This document shows positions 8,179 through 14,923 of a DNA stretch of 14,964 nt, in pieces. Under the pieces are notes generated by a model. It was not told where the DNA came from. It searched no databases and saw nothing but the letters and a program-made list of their open reading frames with translations. The translations under genes were made by a program, and so were the position numbers. This stretch comes from Proteobacteria bacterium UBA4457 (GTDB lineage Bacteria > Pseudomonadota > Gammaproteobacteria > Ga0077536), in the NCBI GenBank assembly GCA_002390205.1, contig DGOV01000075.1, positions 1 to 14,964 of the forward strand, in the 5' to 3' direction. Within the stretch, counting starts at the first letter, position 1. Every line of letters starts with the position of its first letter.

Positions 8179-9582
8179 ATGAATGATAAACCAAGTATTC
8201 GTAAACCATGGGGGGGACGTTTTAATAGTCCTACCGACGCTTTCGTTGAAAGCTTTACTGCGTCGGTGACTTTTGATCAGCGACTAGCTATGTGTGATAT
8301 TCGCGGCTCGATTGCTCATGTCACGATGCTAAGTGAGACTGGCATCATTACCGAAGATGAGAAGAAGCTTATTATTGATGGATTGGAAGCAATCAAAAGT
8401 ATCATTAAAGCTGGCGACTTTACTTGGTCGATAGCTCTTGAAGATGTTCACATGAATATAGAGCATGCTCTTGTCGAGGCTATTGGAGAAGTCGGAAAGA
8501 AACTGCATACCGCGCGGTCAAGAAACGATCAGATTGCTACAGATATTCGTCTGTATTTACGAGCGCAAACTGAAATCTTTCAGTCGCGTCTCCTAGAACT
8601 AATGACAGAACTCATCGAGCTCGCAGAACGAGAAGCTGCTACGCTAATGCCAGGCTATACTCACCTGCAAGCTGCTCAGCCGATTACTTTTGGCCACCAC
8701 ATGCTAGCGTGGTTTGAAATGTTAATTAGAGATTACTCTCGATTTTCAGATTGTAAAAAAAGACTCAACTCCCTGCCATTGGGAGCTGGGGCGTTAGCGG
8801 GGACAACCTTTCCCATTAATCGCCAACGGGTCGCCGAACTCCTAAAATTTGATACAGTAGCTGAAAACTCACTGGATGCCGTCAGTGACCGAGATTTTGC
8901 CTTAGAATTCTCCTCTGTAGCATCTATATTAATGATTCACTATTCTAGGATGGCTGAGGAGTTAGTGTTATGGAACTCGCAGGCTTTCGCTTTTGTCGAA
9001 ATAGATGATGCCTTCTGCACAGGGTCTTCGATGATGCCACAGAAAAAAAATCCCGATGTACCTGAACTCCTTAGAGGGAAATCTGGTCGCGTGGTAGGTA
9101 ATCTGATGGCCTTACTTACTTTAATGAAGTCGCAACCTCTTGCCTACAATAAAGACAATCAGGAGGACAAAGAACCAATTTTCGACACAATTGATACCAT
9201 CAACGACTGTACACGTGCGCTCACAGAGTTGATACCTTCGTTAAGAACTAAAAAAGATCACATGAGGGCGGCGGCGGCACATGGTTTTATCGCCGCCACT
9301 GATTTGGCGGACCACCTTGTTCGACTGGGCCTACCTTTTAGAGATGCCCATGAAGTGGTAGGGAAAGCCGTCAATTTAGCCCTTAGCAAGGACTGCCAGC
9401 TGCACGAATTGTCTTTAGCTGAGTTTAGAACCTTTGATAAGCGTTTAGATGAAAGCGTCTATAATATTCTTGATATGGATAATGCTCTAGATAGCAGAAA
9501 GCACTGGGGCGGAACTGCGCCATTGGCTGTGCGTGAGGCTTGCGCTCGGGCAAGAAATCGGCTGAAGGATCTCGACTACTAA
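8179..9582 (+). CDS. argH: Argininosuccinate lyase
   Basis: ArgH performs the last step of arginine synthesis, splitting argininosuccinate into arginine and fumarate in the cytosol as a homotetramer. The 467-aa product is full length. It shows the N-terminal WGGRF box, TARSRNDQIATD, GYTHLQ with the general-acid/base histidine at H162, and the fumarase/aspartase-family signature GSSMMPQKKNPD at 282-293, containing the catalytic serine. All key residues look intact. ATG at 8179 gives the usual N-terminus (short lead, then KPWGGRF); the SD is modest, AGG about 10 bases upstream. No other arginine gene is in the window. The next gene starts 11 bases after its stop with a good SD, so argH may be the head gene of the run ending at yggX. 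Confidence 0.98.
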   Translation: MNDKPSIRKPWGGRFNSPTDAFVESFTASVTFDQRLAMCDIRGSIAHVTMLSETGIITEDEKKLIIDGLEAIKSIIKAGDFTWSIALEDVHMNIEHALVEAIGEVGKKLHTARSRNDQIATDIRLYLRAQTEIFQSRLLELMTELIELAEREAATLMPGYTHLQAAQPITFGHHMLAWFEMLIRDYSRFSDCKKRLNSLPLGAGALAGTTFPINRQRVAELLKFDTVAENSLDAVSDRDFALEFSSVASILMIHYSRMAEELVLWNSQAFAFVEIDDAFCTGSSMMPQKKNPDVPELLRGKSGRVVGNLMALLTLMKSQPLAYNKDNQEDKEPIFDTIDTINDCTRALTELIPSLRTKKDHMRAAAAHGFIAATDLADHLVRLGLPFRDAHEVVGKAVNLALSKDCQLHELSLAEFRTFDKRLDESVYNILDMDNALDSRKHWGGTAPLAVREACARARNRLKDLDY

Positions 9583-9593
9583 GGGTTCTGCTA

Positions 9594-10403
9594 ATGACTA
9601 AAACACGGCTCTTCAAGTTTTTAGCCAGTTTCATATTGATAGTCGTTTTTATCGGCTGTGCAACTATGCTAACTAACCCAAACAACTATAAAAACTTTAT
9701 AGCTGCCAAATTTAACAGCGAAACGGGATACCAGCTTCACTTAACTGGAGATATAGAGCTTTCGTGGTGGCCCAATATTACAGGCTTAGTCAATAACATC
9801 TCTATTGGCAACAGTTCTGATAATAAAACTTGGTTTGTAGCTGAAAAATTGTCTTTCTCCACCGATTCCGCTGAACTAGTGAAAAACCATGGTGTACCTA
9901 ATGTTATTCAGCTTTCGGCTACTGATGGGGTATTAAACGGATTTGATGTTGTAGGTATTCTTAATGTTTTGGAGCGCATTATTGAGTGTAAGTGCCTTTT
10001 ACCTATTCCTACTTCAGGGGAAACTCGGTTCGAGACTTTAACTGCCAAAGTTTTTATGCAAAACCAAGTCTATACTAATCAAGACTTATACATCCAAGGA
10101 TCAGGCTTCACTTTAACGGGCGAAGGAACCCTAGCCGACATCAAGAAATCTTCAGTCGATTATGACTTGATACTATATGTCGAGGCAACGTCCGAACAGT
10201 CTCAATTGCAAAACAGCAACCTCGGAAATTACACAATTGCGATCCACTGTTATGGAGATCTATCGGATCCTTTATGTACACCAGACTTGAGTACAATAGT
10301 CGAACAAATCATCAAAAAAGACAGCAAAAAGAAACTCAAAAAGCTAGAGAAAAAAATAAAAAAAGAGGCCGAAAATTTTTTAAAGGGACTACTACAGTTC
10401 TGA
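9594..10403 (+). CDS. Compact AsmA-like envelope protein
   Basis: AsmA-family proteins are inner-membrane-anchored and face the periplasm, with proposed roles in outer-membrane lipid transport and assembly. From ATG 9594 (AAGGG SD 8 bases upstream) the product is 269 aa. Residues about 6-26 form one membrane anchor. The next stretch, NPNNYKNF then TGYQLHLTGDIELSWWPNI, is the classic AsmA N-terminal pattern. A later stretch (ETLTAKVFMQNQVYTNQDL, then GEGTLAD and a SDPLCTPD box) matches the AsmA C-terminal region. Full AsmA is roughly 600-700 aa, so most of the central part is missing while both ends remain. The C-terminus is a highly basic helix with many KK pairs. FIGC at the end of the anchor is close to a lipobox but has Phe at -3. 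The frame extends upstream inside argH to 9540, but no SD supports that start. One base separates its stop from the next ATG. Confidence 0.72.
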   Translation: MTKTRLFKFLASFILIVVFIGCATMLTNPNNYKNFIAAKFNSETGYQLHLTGDIELSWWPNITGLVNNISIGNSSDNKTWFVAEKLSFSTDSAELVKNHGVPNVIQLSATDGVLNGFDVVGILNVLERIIECKCLLPIPTSGETRFETLTAKVFMQNQVYTNQDLYIQGSGFTLTGEGTLADIKKSSVDYDLILYVEATSEQSQLQNSNLGNYTIAIHCYGDLSDPLCTPDLSTIVEQIIKKDSKKKLKKLEKKIKKEAENFLKGLLQF

Positions 10404-10404
10404 A

Positions 10405-11043
10405 ATGAAGAACGCACTAACTCTCTCGGCGCTATTCAGAAACATAGAGTTTATAGTCATTCTAATAGCGATCTCATTGGTCAATGGCGGTGCTCTGGCA
10501 AACCAACAGCCTGTTCTGAAGAGCTTCGAGGTAATCGATGGCGCCTATCTTTATAAGTACTCTCAAATGATCAACGCGCGCTCCCAGGATATTTATGCCG
10601 TACTTAGCGAACATAACAAAATATCCCAATTGAATCCAAACGTACAAGCTAGCGCTGTCATCAGTCGAGATGGCGACACATTGAAAAGACTGCTCAGGAT
10701 TAAACAGTGCATCTTTTTTTTCTGCTTCAAGATGAAATTAGTCGAGCGTATCGTTGAAACCAGAAATGAAATAAAAAGTACGATTCTGCCTGAAGAGAGC
10801 GATTTTTCAGGAGGGTTTTCACATTGGCGATTGGATAGTATCGGACCAAGAAAAACCATGCTTACTTTAAGCGCAAGACAAAAGCCCAACTTCTGGATCC
10901 CACCAATAATAGGTGCACCCATCATTCGATCTGTACTAAAAGAACAACTCGGAATAACTTTCAACTCGATCCGCCTAGTAGCCCAAAAAAAAGCGAAAAA
11001 AAATAAAAAATGGACAAGCGACTCTCTTTCTCGCAGAAATTAA
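10405..11043 (+). CDS. SRPBCC/START-like protein with signal peptide
   Basis: A 212-aa protein that begins with a hydrophobic segment (about residues 15-28) and a probable signal peptidase I site after GGALA (residue 32), so it is probably periplasmic. The rest fits an SRPBCC (START/polyketide-cyclase-like) fold that forms a hydrophobic ligand pocket: SQDIYAVLSEHNKISQLNP near the start of the domain, a central CIFFFC pair of cysteines, PEESDFSGGFSHWRL, and FWIPPIIG near the end. I recognise the domain type but not a defined function; similar proteins in gammaproteobacteria are annotated only as SRPBCC. It starts one base after the AsmA-like stop and overlaps mutY by 34 bases in another frame. 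Its last residues are a lysine-rich tail encoded by two A8 runs (10985-10992 and 10996-11003). A lipid- or hydrophobic-ligand role beside AsmA is inference. Confidence 0.7.
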   Translation: MKNALTLSALFRNIEFIVILIAISLVNGGALANQQPVLKSFEVIDGAYLYKYSQMINARSQDIYAVLSEHNKISQLNPNVQASAVISRDGDTLKRLLRIKQCIFFFCFKMKLVERIVETRNEIKSTILPEESDFSGGFSHWRLDSIGPRKTMLTLSARQKPNFWIPPIIGAPIIRSVLKEQLGITFNSIRLVAQKKAKKNKKWTSDSLSRRN

Positions 11044-12074
11044 TCGACTGGCATCAAGTTCATGGTCGACATGACTTGCCATGGCAGACTGATCAAACCG
11101 CTTATCGTGTTTGGATTTCCGAAATTATGCTGCAACAAACCCAGGTAGCTACTGTAATTCCATATTTCAACAAATTTATCCTGAACTTTCCAACAATTAA
11201 GTCTCTTGCCTCGGCAGGGGAGGATGACGTTCTGAGACTTTGGACGGGACTAGGATATTACTCTCGAGCAAGAAATCTAATGAAAACCGCTCACCTAATT
11301 CAAACACTTCATGATGGAAAATTCCCGAAAAACATTGATCTTCTGATTGCCTGCCCTGGCATAGGGCGCTCGACTGCCGGTGCTATAATTTCTTTAGCTT
11401 TCGAGGCAAAGGCAGCAATCTTGGATGGGAATGTTAAACGTGTTCTAGCACGTTATCATGGGATCCGAGGTTGGCCCGGACATGGGAAGATCGAGAAAAA
11501 ATTCTGGGCTGTCGCCGAAGCCTCACTTCCTGACAAGAACTATCGCACTTATTCGCAAAGCCTTATGGACCTTGGAGCTACTTTATGTATTCGTGCCAAG
11601 CCTGAGTGCCTACGATGTCCCTTACGAAAAGGATGTTACGCGTTCAAACACGACGTGATCACCGAGCTCCCAGGGAAAAAACCTCGTCAAAACATTAAAA
11701 GACAAAATTTCTTTTTTATTATCATAATAAATCAATTAGGTGACATACTGCTGCAAAAGCAACCTGAAAAAGGTGTGTGGGGCGGCCTATGGAGCTTTCC
11801 GAAGGCTACGGATAAGAAAGACTGTGATATTTTCCTCAACGATTTATTTTCGGTTAAGTGGCAACGAGTGAAAGAGATGGACTCCTTTCAACATCGCCTT
11901 ACTCATTTAGAATTCCGAATCACTCCTCTTTTGTTTAGCTCATCCGCAACCAGGAAAGAAACCGTGCTTACAGATAACCTAACGTGGCATAAAATCCACA
12001 AAAAAATATCTGTGGGTCTACCTGCTCCGGTAAAAAATCTGATCCTAGAAGTCGCAAAAGTGAATAGTCATTAG
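11010..12074 (+). CDS. mutY: A/G-specific adenine DNA glycosylase MutY
   Basis: MutY removes adenine mispaired with 8-oxoguanine, preventing G:C to T:A transversions. The 354-aa product matches the usual length. It has the LPWQ N-terminal box, EIMLQQTQVATVIPY with catalytic Glu38, the helix-hairpin-helix CPGIGRSTAGAI, and LDGNVKRVLAR with catalytic Asp139. The 4Fe-4S cluster ligands are C193-x6-C200-x2-C203-x5-C209, the standard spacing. Residues from about 230 form the NUDIX-like 8-oxoG recognition domain, with WGGLWSFP and a THLEF loop in place of E. coli FSH. ATG 11010 gives the family N-terminus but has no SD: the preceding bases are almost all A. A TAA in the mutY frame lies at 11004-11006, so ribosomes probably arrive by coupling from the overlapping SRPBCC gene. 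Confidence 0.97.
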   Translation: MDKRLSFSQKLIDWHQVHGRHDLPWQTDQTAYRVWISEIMLQQTQVATVIPYFNKFILNFPTIKSLASAGEDDVLRLWTGLGYYSRARNLMKTAHLIQTLHDGKFPKNIDLLIACPGIGRSTAGAIISLAFEAKAAILDGNVKRVLARYHGIRGWPGHGKIEKKFWAVAEASLPDKNYRTYSQSLMDLGATLCIRAKPECLRCPLRKGCYAFKHDVITELPGKKPRQNIKRQNFFFIIIINQLGDILLQKQPEKGVWGGLWSFPKATDKKDCDIFLNDLFSVKWQRVKEMDSFQHRLTHLEFRITPLLFSSSATRKETVLTDNLTWHKIHKKISVGLPAPVKNLILEVAKVNSH

Positions 12075-12088
12075 GGAACTGCTATAAT
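12060..12088 (+). promoter_or_regulatory. Candidate extended -10 promoter overlapping the yggX start
   Basis: TGCTATAAT (12080-12088) is a perfect extended -10 element (TGn plus TATAAT). A weak -35, GTGAAT at 12060-12065, lies 17 bases upstream. The predicted transcript start, about 12095-12096, coincides with the in-frame ATG at 12096 of yggX. It may give a leaderless yggX transcript separate from the mutY operon, or be a chance match made of the start-codon context. Confidence 0.38.
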
Positions 12089-12362
12089 GAACGATATGAG
12101 TACAGTACAGTGCGTAAAATTAGACCGGGAAGGCGAAGCTCTATCGCGAGCGCCATACCCCGGTGAATTGGGACAGCGAATATTGGCTGGCGTCTGTAAA
12201 GAAGCATGGCAGGGCTGGCTAGGCCACCAAACCATGCTCATCAATGAAAACCGATTGACGCCTATCGAGGCTAAAGATCGAAAGTTTTTAGAAACTGAAA
12301 TGGAAAAATACTTCTTTGGGGAAGGCTCAGAAGCCCCTAAAGACTTCATCCAACCTAAATAA
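12087..12362 (+). CDS. yggX: YggX-type Fe(2+)-trafficking / oxidative damage protection protein
   Basis: This small cytosolic protein is linked to protection of Fe-S clusters and iron handling under oxidative stress. The 91-aa product keeps the family landmarks: conserved cysteine near the N-terminus (C9), YPGELGQRI, CKEAWQGW, HQTMLINENRL and a C-terminal LETEMEKYFF region. ATG 12087 is supported by AGGGA (12073-12077) 9 bases upstream, overlapping the mutY stop. An ATG at 12096 (M4) would match the E. coli protein length better but is 18 bases from that SD. It starts 12 bases after mutY, a gammaproteobacterial pairing that fits, since MutY itself carries a 4Fe-4S cluster. Confidence 0.95.
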   Translation: MNDMSTVQCVKLDREGEALSRAPYPGELGQRILAGVCKEAWQGWLGHQTMLINENRLTPIEAKDRKFLETEMEKYFFGEGSEAPKDFIQPK

Positions 12363-12377
12363 CAAAAAAGACACTAT

Positions 12378-12574
12378 ATGAACAACCTGTATAAGTTCGG
12401 ATTTCCAGGACCGCGGGTTGGAGTACTAACTGTCACAGAGCGTCCGTAAGATTTGTAGAAAAATATCGTGTGGTGGAAGAGACAGATCAGTTAGTACAAT
12501 CGCTAGAGATAGAGGACGACCGGCACGATCATACCCTAACTATGACTCGCTATTTTAATCGTAAGGAAAAATAG
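12378..12574 (+). pseudogene. Short hypothetical coding stretch interrupted by a frameshift
   Basis: ATG 12378 opens a frame reading MNNLYKFGFPGPRVGVLTV, then TERP, and stops at 12447-12449. Directly after, in the -1 relative frame, the sequence reads RFVEKYRVVEETDQL, then SLEIEDDRHDHTLTM and YFNRKEK, ending in TAG at 12572-12574. The two parts join into a sensible protein of about 65 residues if one base is gained or two are lost near 12440-12455. The composition looks like real protein rather than spacer. I do not recognise the family. There is no good SD before 12378. It follows yggX by 15 bases, so it may be a decayed last gene of that operon, a sequencing error, or a chance open stretch. 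Confidence 0.4.
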
Positions 12575-12593
12575 TATAGCCGTCGACGAGGCG

Positions 12594-12632
12594 TAACATT
12601 CTGTCCTGCGAACCAGCGCGGACAGAATGTTA
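12594..12632. terminator. Strong hairpin between convergent units, probable bidirectional transcription end
   Basis: TAACATTCTGTCC (12594-12606) and GGACAGAATGTTA (12620-12632) are perfect 13-base inverted repeats. The stem can extend by GCG/CGC with one bulged T around loop AACCAG. It lies between the plus-strand yggX unit and the minus-strand MAPEG remnant, where a shared terminator is expected. There is no T-tract on either side, so simple intrinsic termination is not certain. Confidence 0.55.
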
Positions 12633-12643
12633 TACAACTTAAT

Positions 12644-12960
12644 TTAGCCGATTAGCTTCAGCCCCATAATCACAAGCAATATAAGCTGCACGCTGTAAAG
12701 TGTTGCTCTCAATAGAACCGGATAAAAGGATGTGGAGATTAAATGGGCTACGGATTGCCCTATTCTGCAGTATAAAAATATTACAGCTAACCCATTGATG
12801 ACTTCCGTGTTCCCTAAAAATACTGCTAGTAGCATTATACCGAGAGCAGGAGCTAAATTTTCAAGTGTGTTGCCCAGAGCACGAGTTGCGCGCAAACCGA
12901 AGTCGCTGAGAGCGCAATCGCCCAAAGCACCAGGTACACGATGACTTGAATAGTATCCAT
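12644..12960 (-). pseudogene. MAPEG-family membrane protein, apparently broken near the N-terminus
   Basis: The frame from 12925 to 12644 reads a MAPEG-type core: GLRATRALGNTLENLAP, matching the family RA.RA..N..EN box, then LGIMLLAVFLG, FLYCRIGQSVAHL and a last hydrophobic helix LILLVIMGLKLIG, giving about three membrane segments. The expected first segment is present just upstream but in another frame: ATG 12960 reads MDTIQVIVYLVLWAIALS and then runs to a stop after 34 codons. Joining them gives about 104 residues, against roughly 130 in the family, with the loop after helix 1 missing. An out-of-frame deletion of about 80 bases would explain both facts. Eukaryotic MAPEG members act on eicosanoids and glutathione; bacterial ones are mostly undefined. 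An intact protein from the internal TTG at 12925 would lack helix 1. A weak promoter-like TATAAA (minus strand, 13037-13032) lies upstream. Confidence 0.6.
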
Positions 12961-13277
12961 TTAAATCTATTTTGAAACATTTAATTACTATATGTCTGCT
13001 TAATAACGGGAATTATGTGTGGTTGCGATCTTTTATAGTGTCTCTATTTTTATTGATTCAGTCGTAGTTCCTTAATCGCGTCAGCTTGACCTCGACTTAC
13101 TATTGTATATTTGCATTGACTATCTCTTTTTAGTTTATGATTTTTTTTGTTAAGGGCTTTCGCGATCTGATCGTTCTTTTTTGTGGCCGAGTGAAGGGGC
13201 TCCACAGAGCCACATATCTTTATTTCACTTGATTCCTGTGCTAAGGACCGCTCTAAATTTAGTCGCTACTCCATCAA
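12961..13277. other. Intergenic spacer without a supported gene
   Basis: This stretch of about 317 bases holds T-rich runs (for example 13141-13148 and 13177-13182) and small inverted repeats: GGCTC-CACA-GAGCC at 13198-13211 and CGATC-T-GATCG around 13163-13173. A TATAAA on the minus strand at 13037-13032 may serve the MAPEG remnant. On the minus strand no T-tract follows the GGCTC hairpin, so I cannot assign a clear terminator for the DUF2182 gene. Open frames here are short and show no family features. Confidence 0.6.
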
Positions 13278-14030
13278 TCAAAGTAGCAGTATCCAAAAAC
13301 CTGAGACCATCATTAAGATTGCGGGTATTGTAGCGATATAACCAGAAAGAACCCGCTCGAAAAGCATAAAAAAGCATAATGCACTCATCGTCAAAAGACT
13401 CATCGTGCCGCCCGCAAACATTAATAACATCAGCATCCAACAGCAACCAACGCAATATAAGCCATGTCTAGCTCCCATTACGGAAGCACCCAACAAACCA
13501 TCACGCCAGTTCCCTATGAAAAACCCCAACGGGCTCTGGCAGTGCCTAAGGCACATTTCCTTCATCGGACTTAGTTGATAGAGTCCCGCAAGGATCAACA
13601 ACAGGCCGGCTAAAATAACCTTTAAAGAAAAAGAGCCTGCCTGAAGATATCCCATTATATTCGCTAGATACTGTAGACATGCCGCCATAAGGGCAAATAC
13701 AAACCACACAAACAGATAGCCGGAGAAAAAGAGTAAACTGGCCCGATTAGTTTGAGTCCCCTTATACACCTGACGAAATACTATCCCTGTTGGTAAAACA
13801 ACGGGGACCATCATGGCGATCATCATCACCATCCACATGCTCGCTGTAACTGTGAGGTAAGTCGTCATATCTGTAGGGTGCATCATTACATGCATAAAGA
13901 ACTTATCGACGTCTAACTCGCCGCCGCTCCACGATATTGAAGGCATCGTCAGAATCCACCATGACACAGCGGTAAGACTTATAAGGACAAACCATGTCAG
14001 TAGATTTTGAATACGATAATAAAGACGCAT
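13278..14030 (-). CDS. DUF2182 predicted metal-binding integral membrane protein
   Basis: The 250-aa polytopic inner-membrane protein has about six to seven hydrophobic segments (roughly 11-29, 57-80, 98-120, 135-152, 194-226 and 231-250). Family landmarks are present: the Met-rich helix with MWMVMMIAMMVPVVLP (65-80), YQLSPMKEMCLRHCQSP (C160, C164), GARHGLYCVGCCWMLM (C193, C196, C197) and FERV near 224. Members are called predicted metal-binding membrane proteins; no transported substrate has been established. It starts 14 bases after the DUF1326 stop, with AGG directly before its ATG, and the two families are often paired. Met and Cys clusters suggest a soft metal such as copper, which is inference. 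The SMxxAMMxP-like pattern, the second pair of cysteines and the YCxGCCW box are all intact. Confidence 0.86.
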   Translation of the reverse strand: MRLYYRIQNLLTWFVLISLTAVSWWILTMPSISWSGGELDVDKFFMHVMMHPTDMTTYLTVTASMWMVMMIAMMVPVVLPTGIVFRQVYKGTQTNRASLLFFSGYLFVWFVFALMAACLQYLANIMGYLQAGSFSLKVILAGLLLILAGLYQLSPMKEMCLRHCQSPLGFFIGNWRDGLLGASVMGARHGLYCVGCCWMLMLLMFAGGTMSLLTMSALCFFMLFERVLSGYIATIPAILMMVSGFWILLL

Positions 14031-14044
14031 CCTATCGTCTCAAC

Positions 14045-14671
14045 TCAAGCAACCTCTCCTGACCAGTCAAATGGCGCGAAATGTCCATTAGTGCTCTCGG
14101 TATTATCTTCCCAATGAATACCAAACGCGCTGATGACATTGCGTATCGCAGTTGCGAGGTTAAGACGCTTATTGACTGGGTGCGAAGTGTTATCAAGCGC
14201 AACACACTCGCCAGGGATAGAAAAACTCTCAACACCTTCAATAGATTGGTCTAACAAGTCACCTATTTTTACACTGACATTATTCCCATCCCTAACAAAC
14301 TCGATAGGATGTCTTTCAACGCCACGAAAATCACTAATCATTGGAGCAAACATTCCGACTCCTTGATCTGCAGGGGTCGTACATAACGCAACTATTGCAT
14401 CTACTTGCGCATCAGATGCTGAGGAGTCAACGACTAGTCCGCCAATCCATCCACCTTCTGACATTATAGCCTTCGACTGCGCAAACATAGTCCAGCGGAC
14501 ACCATTTAATGACACGCCTGCGTAGGAGCCAACTGTCGTAGAAAAAGCTAACGCTACTTTACAAAAGTCGTACGTCGCAGCTGTAGTAGAGTTCTTCGGT
14601 ATGCAAGGACATAGAAAATCACAACTGCAGGCTTCCATATACTCCCCAGACATATTCCATTTTTGTGCCAT
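14045..14671 (-). CDS. DUF1326 domain protein with N-terminal CxC...CxC motif
   Basis: A 208-aa protein with no signal peptide or membrane span. The DUF1326 hallmark lies at residues 8-23: GEYMEACSCDFLCPC, giving C15-x-C17-x3-C21-x-C23, a probable metal site. Further family-like segments include GGWIGGLVV (about 72-80) and the region before VERHPIEF. ATG 14671 is chosen because GAGGGG sits 8 bases upstream; the frame also extends five codons further to a TTG at 14686, but that TTG includes part of the SD itself. It is the first gene of a two-gene unit with the DUF2182 membrane protein. A soluble metal-binding or donor partner to that membrane protein is a reasonable inference, though no biochemical function is established for the family as far as I know. 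Confidence 0.88.
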   Translation of the reverse strand: MAQKWNMSGEYMEACSCDFLCPCIPKNSTTAATYDFCKVALAFSTTVGSYAGVSLNGVRWTMFAQSKAIMSEGGWIGGLVVDSSASDAQVDAIVALCTTPADQGVGMFAPMISDFRGVERHPIEFVRDGNNVSVKIGDLLDQSIEGVESFSIPGECVALDNTSHPVNKRLNLATAIRNVISAFGIHWEDNTESTNGHFAPFDWSGEVA

Positions 14672-14716
14672 TTTATATCCCCTCAAATAAACGACATGAA
14701 TCGTCTATTAAACTAC

Positions 14717-14745
14717 ACGATAATTAGGCAACAAACAAAGCTCAA
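14717..14745 (-). promoter_or_regulatory. Candidate sigma-70 promoter for the DUF1326-DUF2182 unit
   Basis: On the minus strand TTGAGC (14745-14740) and TATCGT (14722-14717) are separated by exactly 17 bases, each matching 4/6 of the consensus. Transcription would start near 14710, about 40 bases before the ATG at 14671. The match is modest. Confidence 0.3.
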
Positions 14746-14834
14746 CTAACGACTTGAATACTTGAGAGGGCACTCGGTAGCTCGAAATACACAAGTAATA
14801 AAATATTTAGAACTATGAACGCTAATGACAGTCG

Positions 14835-14843
14835 TGTTAAAAT
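14835..14843 (+). promoter_or_regulatory. Possible extended -10 element upstream of tRNA-Phe
   Basis: TGTTAAAAT fits TGn plus TAAAAT (5/6 of the -10 consensus), with no good -35 at 14815-14820. It would start transcription about 75 bases before the tRNA. It is listed because the tRNA should have a promoter in this 250-base spacer and this is the best match I see. Confidence 0.22.
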
Positions 14844-14923
14844 ATCAAAATCGAGAAGCTTAGTCTGTTACGTAAAACTCATCAGCTAATCCGCTGGGGG
14901 GAATTACGCCAAAGTACTCGAAT

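Noticed and set aside
9540..9593. Upstream extension of the AsmA-like protein into argH
   Set aside because: The peptide is out-of-frame argH sequence. ATG 9594 has an AAGGG SD and begins directly at the membrane anchor.
9425..9685. Minus-strand open frame across the argH/AsmA-like junction
   Set aside because: Antisense to two supported genes and without recognisable features.
10593..10964. Minus-strand open frame inside the SRPBCC gene
   Set aside because: The plus strand shows a signal peptide and SRPBCC motifs; the minus translation shows nothing family-like.
12071..12349. Minus-strand open frame antisense to yggX
   Set aside because: yggX is conserved over its full length on the plus strand.
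13225..13455. Minus-strand frame overlapping the end of the DUF2182 gene
   Set aside because: It overlaps the conserved YCVGCCW region in another frame and lacks support of its own.
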